A model generated the notes under the pieces. It made no database searches. It worked only from the letters and a program-made list of their open reading frames with translations, and was not told where the DNA came from. A DNA stretch of 64,000 bases from JAWKUK01 sp964402175 (GTDB lineage Bacteria > Planctomycetota > UBA1135 > GCA-002686595). This document shows, piece by piece, positions 59,282 to 64,000 of the stretch. The stretch is from the NCBI GenBank assembly GCA_964402175.1, contig CAYOBN010000001.1, positions 146,645 to 210,644 of the forward strand, in the 5' to 3' direction. The position numbers were made by a program, and so were the translations under genes. Within the stretch, counting starts at the first letter, position 1. Each line of letters begins with the position of its first letter.

Positions 59282-60310
59282 TCAGGGCGCGAACGTCACG
59301 GCGATGCCGTTCGTGAAGTTCGAGGTCGCGCTGCCGCCGACGACGTCACGGTGCCAAGCCTGGAAGTTCCGGGTCTGCCCCGCGACCGCCGCCGTCGGCC
59401 CCGTCGGGGTCGGGATCTGGGTCAGGTTGAGCAGCAAGGAGAAGGAGCCCGTCGTCCCCGAGTTCTTGATCTGACCCGGCCCGACGTAGCGGCCGATGGG
59501 GCTGCCGACGCAGAGCACACCCGCGCTGCCGCCGGGGTTCGGGATCGACGCCGTGAGCGGGCTCGTGATGAAGAAGCCGAAGGCGTTGTTCGGCAGGGCC
59601 GACGCGACGAGCGTCAAGTTGTTCGCGCCGACAGAGGCGCTGCCCGTCGCGGAGATGACACCGGTCGCGCCCGTCGAGTTCGGGTTCGCGGTGCAGTAGT
59701 TGAGGCCGATCCCGCCGCCGCCGCGCACGATCTGGATGCCGTTGGACGAGCGGAACTGGCTGCCGGTCGTGAGCTGGATCTCGAGGTCGGTGAGCGTGCC
59801 GCCGAGCGTCACGGCGTGACGCGTGTAGTGGATGCCGAGCTGGAACGTCCCGGTCCAATCGCCACCGCAGGCCTGCAGCGGATCGGTGGAACCGAGCACT
59901 TCGACGTTCGTGATGTAGGTCGCGCTGTCCGGCGCCCAAGCGTACGTGTAGACGACATAGTCGCCAGCCGCGAGCCCGCGCACGATGATCGAGGTCGGCC
60001 CGTCGAGCAGCGAATCGAGCAGGGCTTCGTCGTCCCCGCTCGTGGCGCCGTTGTTGAACGTGAAGCTGTTGCCGGTGGTTTCGATCGTGACCGCGGTCGG
60101 CGTCCCGCCGAGGCCGACGAGCGGGGTGCCGAGCGCGCCGCCTTCGATCTCGTTCCAGATGCCGGGTTGGGTCGCGGCGGCACCATAGGTGCTGGCTGGC
60201 GGCGTGCCGACCGTGCCGAAGTCGACGTTGAAGCTCTGGGCGGAGGCGGCGGCCGCAGCTGCGAGGGCTGCGAAGCCGGTGGTGAACGAGCGGAGGGTGG
60301 ACGTGAGCAT
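59282..60310 (-). CDS. Secreted protein with C-terminal YC-LC module
   Basis: 342 aa from ATG at 60310. Signal peptide 1-24 (GFAALAAAAAASAQ). A beta-rich N-terminal domain (about 25-198, NVDFGTVGTPPASTYGAAAT, VVYTYAWAPDSATYITNVEV) resembles extracellular carbohydrate-binding folds. The C-terminal module (205-342) has NYCTANPNSTGATG, GVLCVGSPIGRYVGPGQIKN and NFQAWHRDVVGGSATSNFTN, almost the same wording as at 45352. Convergent with nothing; its promoter faces the helicase gene. Confidence 0.83.
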   Translation of the reverse strand: MLTSTLRSFTTGFAALAAAAAASAQSFNVDFGTVGTPPASTYGAAATQPGIWNEIEGGALGTPLVGLGGTPTAVTIETTGNSFTFNNGATSGDDEALLDSLLDGPTSIIVRGLAAGDYVVYTYAWAPDSATYITNVEVLGSTDPLQACGGDWTGTFQLGIHYTRHAVTLGGTLTDLEIQLTTGSQFRSSNGIQIVRGGGGIGLNYCTANPNSTGATGVISATGSASVGANNLTLVASALPNNAFGFFITSPLTASIPNPGGSAGVLCVGSPIGRYVGPGQIKNSGTTGSFSLLLNLTQIPTPTGPTAAVAGQTRNFQAWHRDVVGGSATSNFTNGIAVTFAP

Positions 60311-60459
60311 GGGAACGAGGTGAGAGGGAGATGGGGGCACCGGCGCACCGGAGCCACGCCGGGCATAGACCCACCCGAAAGCTACCTGACGCTTACACTT
60401 CGCGCGACCCCTCGCCGCAGATCCCGTTTCGGGACGGCCCCCTCGGCTATCCTCCGCGG

Positions 60460-63400
60460 GTGCGGTCTGCCGAGCACCCCGCTGAGGCCCCCCCCTGGGC
60501 GGGCGCGCTGGGCCCGGCCGGGGTCGCGTGCCTCGTGCCCTGGGCGACGGGCCCCGACCCACGGCTCGACGGGCTCGTGCGCCTCTCCGTGGCGCGCCTC
60601 GCGGCGGACGGCTCGTGGGAGGGCCGCGAGTGGGCGTGCCGCCCCTTCGCCGTGGGCGACAGCGCCAGCCTGGACCGCCGCCTGCGCGAGCGCTTCGGGC
60701 TCGGCCTCGACGACCTCGGCGACGCGCCGCCCCCGCACGACATCTGGCCCGAGGTGCGAGAGTTCATCGGCGAGCGCGTCCTCGTCGCCCCCGACGGCGA
60801 CGTGGCGCTCGCGTGGACCAAGGCCCTCGACGAAACCTGTGACGGCGCGGTGCCGCCGCCTCCGCTGCTCCTCGGCCTGGAGGAGGTCGCGCTCCTTCTG
60901 AGCCCCGGCCGCCTCGCCCTGCGCCGCGACGGGCTGGTGCGGGCCCTCCTCCCGCGCGAGGTCGCCCCCGCGCCGGAGGGCGCGGTGTTGCCCCCGCACG
61001 TCCTCGTGGCGCTCGCGGACCTCGTCGGGCGCTTCCAGCGCCGCGGCCCGCTCACGCTGGCCATCGCGGTGCGCGGCTGGACCCGCGCAGCGGACACGCT
61101 GCGGGCGACGGACGCCGACGCCGCGCGGCGGATCGCGCTCGTGCTGGACCTCGTCGATCGGCCTTCGCGCTGGGCGCGCGCCGTCGCGCCGCTCGCAGGG
61201 GTGGAGCTCGCCGATGGCCTCTGCGCCGCGGCCCGGAACGTCGAGCTCGACGACGACGATCCGCTGGCAGCCTTCGACCCGGCGTGGACACGCAGCGAGC
61301 TCGAAGAGGACGAAGACGGCCCGCCGTTCCCGCCCGACCGCGAAGGGCCGACGCCGTTCCCGCCCGAAGACGTGCGCGTGCTCGACGAGGTGTTTCGCGA
61401 GCACTTGCCTGCGATGTTCGGCACACCAGGCGTGTACCGGAAGAGCCAGCACCGCGTCGCCGAAGCGATCGCTGCGGCGCTCGGTGACGACACGTTCGTG
61501 CTGGTGCACGCACCGACCGGGACGGGCAAGACCTTGGCGTATCTGCTGCCTGCGCTCCTGTTCGCGCGGCGACACGAAGTACGCGTGGGCGTCGCGACGT
61601 ACACACGCGCGCTGCAAGAGCAAGCGATGGACCGCGAAGTGCCGCGCGCGCTCGGAGCGCTCGGACGCGCCGGGTTACCTCCTGGGTTTCGCGTCGCCAC
61701 CCTCAAAGGGCGCGAACACTCGCTCTGCTGGCGCGCGCTGCGTGCATCGAGCCCTGGGCGGCATGAAGAGCCCGAGACGTGGCTCGCTTGGACCTCGCTC
61801 GCTCTCTTTGCGCTGAGCGATATCGACGGTGACCTGGATCGGTTTCCGCAGCGCGCGCCGATTCGTTTGCTCTCCGTCGGTCCGTGGCAGAAGCGCCTCG
61901 GGGCGCTGCTGCGGCACGTGCGCGCCCGCGCGGGTTGTTGCACCCACTCCGACGATCGCCGCCGCTGCGCAGCAGAGGTCTCGCGGCGCCGCGCGGAACG
62001 CAGCCACGTCGTCGTCACCAATCAGTCGTTTGCGCTCGCGCGACCCGAGTTCTTCAGGCGCATCATCTTCGACGAGTGTGAACACCTGCACGACCAAGCG
62101 GGCAGCGCGTACAGCACGAAGTACCCGCTCACACGCGCCTTCGAGACCGTGGTTCGGCTCAGTGTGCCAGGGGCGGACGGAGGGGCCTCGGTCACCCAGC
62201 GCGGCGGCGGAGCGCTCGAACGCCTCGGCCGAGCGCTGCCGCTCGGGTTGTCCGTGGCTGGCCACGTCGACGCCGCGCGCCACGAAGCTCGCCAGCTCTT
62301 GCACGCGCTGACGCGCCTCGAGCGCGAGCTCGAAGCGTACGACGCGTGGCGCTCCGAGCAGCTCGTCGCTCTGGATCCGCGCCACGAACACGCGCTCTTC
62401 CGGCGCTTCGTAGAAGGCGCCGGTGTGCGCGCTCCGCAGGCGGAGGACGACGCACCGTGGGTCGATCCTGACACCGAGTACGACGTCGAACTCGAACGCG
62501 GAGTCGGGCGCGACGTCTGGGACCCCTTCCTCGAGGCCGCCGGAGAGACGACGAACGCGGCCCCGCCGCCGCCGCCGGAGTCCGGGATCCTGTTCGCGCG
62601 CGAGCGCATCGTCGCCAGCGCCGGGCGCTTGGATGCGTGGCTCGCGACGATCGGTGACGAGCTCGCGACCCTGCACCTGCGCAGGATCGGCCGAATCAAG
62701 CGCGCGCTGGAGCTCGGACGCCAGGACCTCGCGGAGCTCGGTACGGCGATCGGTCAATGGCTGCCCGTGGACGAAGGGCGTCCGCGTTTTACCCGCACGC
62801 TCTTCCACGACGTCGAGCGCGGCCAGGGTGGAGACTTCAGCCTCGTCGCGCGCGTGCTCCTCCCCGATCGCCTCTTGGGTCGCGAGGTCTTGCCGAAGTT
62901 CGCGGCCGCCGCGTTCGTTTCAGCGACGACACGCTTGGGCGGCAGCTTCGAAGTCTCGCGTCGTTACCTCGGCCTGGATCAGCTTGCGGCGAGCATCCCC
63001 GGTGTGCCCGCTGGCGCACAGGTCGAGTACGACCCCGAGCTCGGCCACGAGAGCGGCGAGCTCGTGCAGCCGGACCGTCCGCGCGAGGTGCACACGGTCT
63101 CGGCCCCAGAGGTCTTCGACTACTCGCGCGTGCTCGTCGGCGTGCCGCTCGACCTGCCTTCGCCGCAGCGCGATCGCTCCGAGTGGCTCGCGCGCATCGC
63201 GGAGTGGTTGCCGACCTTCGCAGAGCGTACAGGCGGGCGCATCCTCGCGCTCTTCACGAGCCTCGACGACGTGCGCTCGCTGGCCGAGCGCATCGCGCCG
63301 ATGTTCCGCGCGCGCAGCCTGCCGCTCTACTGGCAAGGGATGGACGGCGCGGGCAAGGAAGAGCTCGCGGAGCTCTTCCGCGAGCGCGTCGAAGCCACGC

Positions 63401-63906
63401 TGCTCGGCGTGGATACGTTCTGGTACGGCGCGGACTTCCCCGGTGAGACCCTCGAAGTCGTCCTCATCGCGCGGCTCCCTTACGGCGTCCCGGATCGGTT
63501 CCACCACGCCCAGTGCGCGGCCCTCGGTGAAGGTGTGCAGCGCCAGCGCATCTACATGCCGCGGGCGCTCGCCAAGTTCCGCCAAGGCTTCGGCCGCTTG
63601 ATGCGCCGCGCGAGCGACCGCGGCGTGGTGCTGTCCCTCGACCCGCGCCTCGCGGATCGGCGCCACGCCGCGTTCCTGCGCGAGCTGCCGCTGGCGCGCA
63701 TCGGCGTGCCGGGCGCGGAGCGCGGCGCCGCGTACGTGCAAGGCGACCTGGCGTTGGTCACGCAGGCGGCGCTGGCGCACCTCGGCCGCGCGGGCTCGCG
63801 CGGGCAGCAGCAACTGCCGCAGGGTAGCGAGGGTGCTCCCCCGCGCAGTGTCGGGCGCACGCGGCCTGGGCCGGCGGAGATCGACCACGACGAGCTCCCG
63901 TTCTAG
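60460..63906 (+). CDS. DinG-like superfamily 2 helicase with degraded N-terminal exonuclease domain
   Basis: 1148 aa if GTG at 60460 is the start; the frame is open further up to 60331, without family features. The N-terminal 100 residues (ACLVPWATGPDPRLDGLVRL) resemble a DnaQ-type exonuclease, but the catalytic acids are missing. Helicase core: FVLVHAPTGTGKTLAYLLPA (Walker A near 353), GRIIFDECEHLHDQ-like motif II (DECE near 537) and C-terminal motif V/VI region ALAKFRQGFGRLMRRASDRG. Fe-S-type cysteines lie in HSLCWRAL, RAGCCTHSD and RRCAAEV. Probable ATP-dependent 5'-3' DNA helicase in repair. The start is uncertain. Confidence 0.85.
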   Translation: MRSAEHPAEAPPWAGALGPAGVACLVPWATGPDPRLDGLVRLSVARLAADGSWEGREWACRPFAVGDSASLDRRLRERFGLGLDDLGDAPPPHDIWPEVREFIGERVLVAPDGDVALAWTKALDETCDGAVPPPPLLLGLEEVALLLSPGRLALRRDGLVRALLPREVAPAPEGAVLPPHVLVALADLVGRFQRRGPLTLAIAVRGWTRAADTLRATDADAARRIALVLDLVDRPSRWARAVAPLAGVELADGLCAAARNVELDDDDPLAAFDPAWTRSELEEDEDGPPFPPDREGPTPFPPEDVRVLDEVFREHLPAMFGTPGVYRKSQHRVAEAIAAALGDDTFVLVHAPTGTGKTLAYLLPALLFARRHEVRVGVATYTRALQEQAMDREVPRALGALGRAGLPPGFRVATLKGREHSLCWRALRASSPGRHEEPETWLAWTSLALFALSDIDGDLDRFPQRAPIRLLSVGPWQKRLGALLRHVRARAGCCTHSDDRRRCAAEVSRRRAERSHVVVTNQSFALARPEFFRRIIFDECEHLHDQAGSAYSTKYPLTRAFETVVRLSVPGADGGASVTQRGGGALERLGRALPLGLSVAGHVDAARHEARQLLHALTRLERELEAYDAWRSEQLVALDPRHEHALFRRFVEGAGVRAPQAEDDAPWVDPDTEYDVELERGVGRDVWDPFLEAAGETTNAAPPPPPESGILFARERIVASAGRLDAWLATIGDELATLHLRRIGRIKRALELGRQDLAELGTAIGQWLPVDEGRPRFTRTLFHDVERGQGGDFSLVARVLLPDRLLGREVLPKFAAAAFVSATTRLGGSFEVSRRYLGLDQLAASIPGVPAGAQVEYDPELGHESGELVQPDRPREVHTVSAPEVFDYSRVLVGVPLDLPSPQRDRSEWLARIAEWLPTFAERTGGRILALFTSLDDVRSLAERIAPMFRARSLPLYWQGMDGAGKEELAELFRERVEATLLGVDTFWYGADFPGETLEVVLIARLPYGVPDRFHHAQCAALGEGVQRQRIYMPRALAKFRQGFGRLMRRASDRGVVLSLDPRLADRRHAAFLRELPLARIGVPGAERGAAYVQGDLALVTQAALAHLGRAGSRGQQQLPQGSEGAPPRSVGRTRPGPAEIDHDELPF

Positions 63907-64000
63907 GGAGCCGTGTAGGAGTTGTGTTCAGACGATCTCCCCGCAGCGCGGGCGGGCGTGTGGAATCGAACGGTACCGGGTACGAGTTTGCGGCGCGGCG
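63907..64000. other. End of window, no feature seen
   Basis: 94 nt after the helicase stop. No gene or hairpin of note. Confidence 0.5.

Noticed and set aside
1..64000. CRISPR arrays, tRNA or rRNA genes, insertion sequences, phage genes
   Set aside because: No regular repeat-spacer pattern, tRNA-like cloverleaf, transposase or integrase signature was seen in either strand.

Overview
This is a GC-rich chromosomal window from a motile, diderm, heterotrophic bacterium. I infer a deep-branching, budding-type planctomycete. The support is a full flagellar export and chemotaxis set, many secreted proteins sharing a lineage-specific 'YC...LC' module, FG-GAP and PFWDD-type secreted repeats, lipoproteins, and GC-rich hairpins as gene terminators. 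No rRNA, tRNA, CRISPR array, phage or insertion sequence was found.

Layout. 1-9.3 kb: housekeeping and nutrition. It holds the 5' end of a PstC-type phosphate permease, pstS with a PHO-box-like repeat, a helical hypothetical protein, prfB with a programmed +1 frameshift, sfsA, a membrane protein coupled to an M1-family peptidase, and a FlgM-like anti-sigma factor. 9.3-25.3 kb: flagellar genes, all on the minus strand. Two flagellins, then fliD-fliS-fliT-like, then a long operon fliO-P-Q-R-flhB-A-F-G-(small membrane protein)-fliA-(five small or lipoprotein genes). A consensus sigma-54 promoter lies just upstream of fliO, and sigma-28-like promoters precede fliD and the second flagellin. This implies the cascade sigma-54 to FliA to filament genes. 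25.5-38.2 kb: chemotaxis. A Cache-type receptor, then cheA-W-R-D-Y-X-B with 4-nt overlaps from cheW onward, a separate cheY-cheX pair, and an orphan NtrC-family activator that could serve the sigma-54 promoter. CheA carries an MshEN-like insert.

38.2-43.6 kb: redox and metal genes. A di-haem peroxidase lies next to a TlpA-like thioredoxin whose first active-site cysteine codon is UGA, a probable selenoprotein. A RluA-family protein and a copper-type P-type ATPase follow. 44-60.3 kb: a GDP-mannose dehydratase-like enzyme, four secreted proteins sharing one roughly 135-residue module (positions 45352, 50140, 54458 and 59282), a ferric-reductase-like flavocytochrome with a small c-type cytochrome, a TVP38-type membrane protein, a glycerophosphodiesterase and a leucine-dehydrogenase-like enzyme. 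60.4-63.9 kb: a large DinG-like helicase with a degraded exonuclease domain.

Best candidates for novelty are the selenocysteine TlpA-like protein with its hairpin, the CheA with a possible c-di-GMP-binding insert, the shared secreted module, and the uncharacterised genes at the 3' end of the flagellar operon. All functional calls come from reading motifs by eye; no database search was run.
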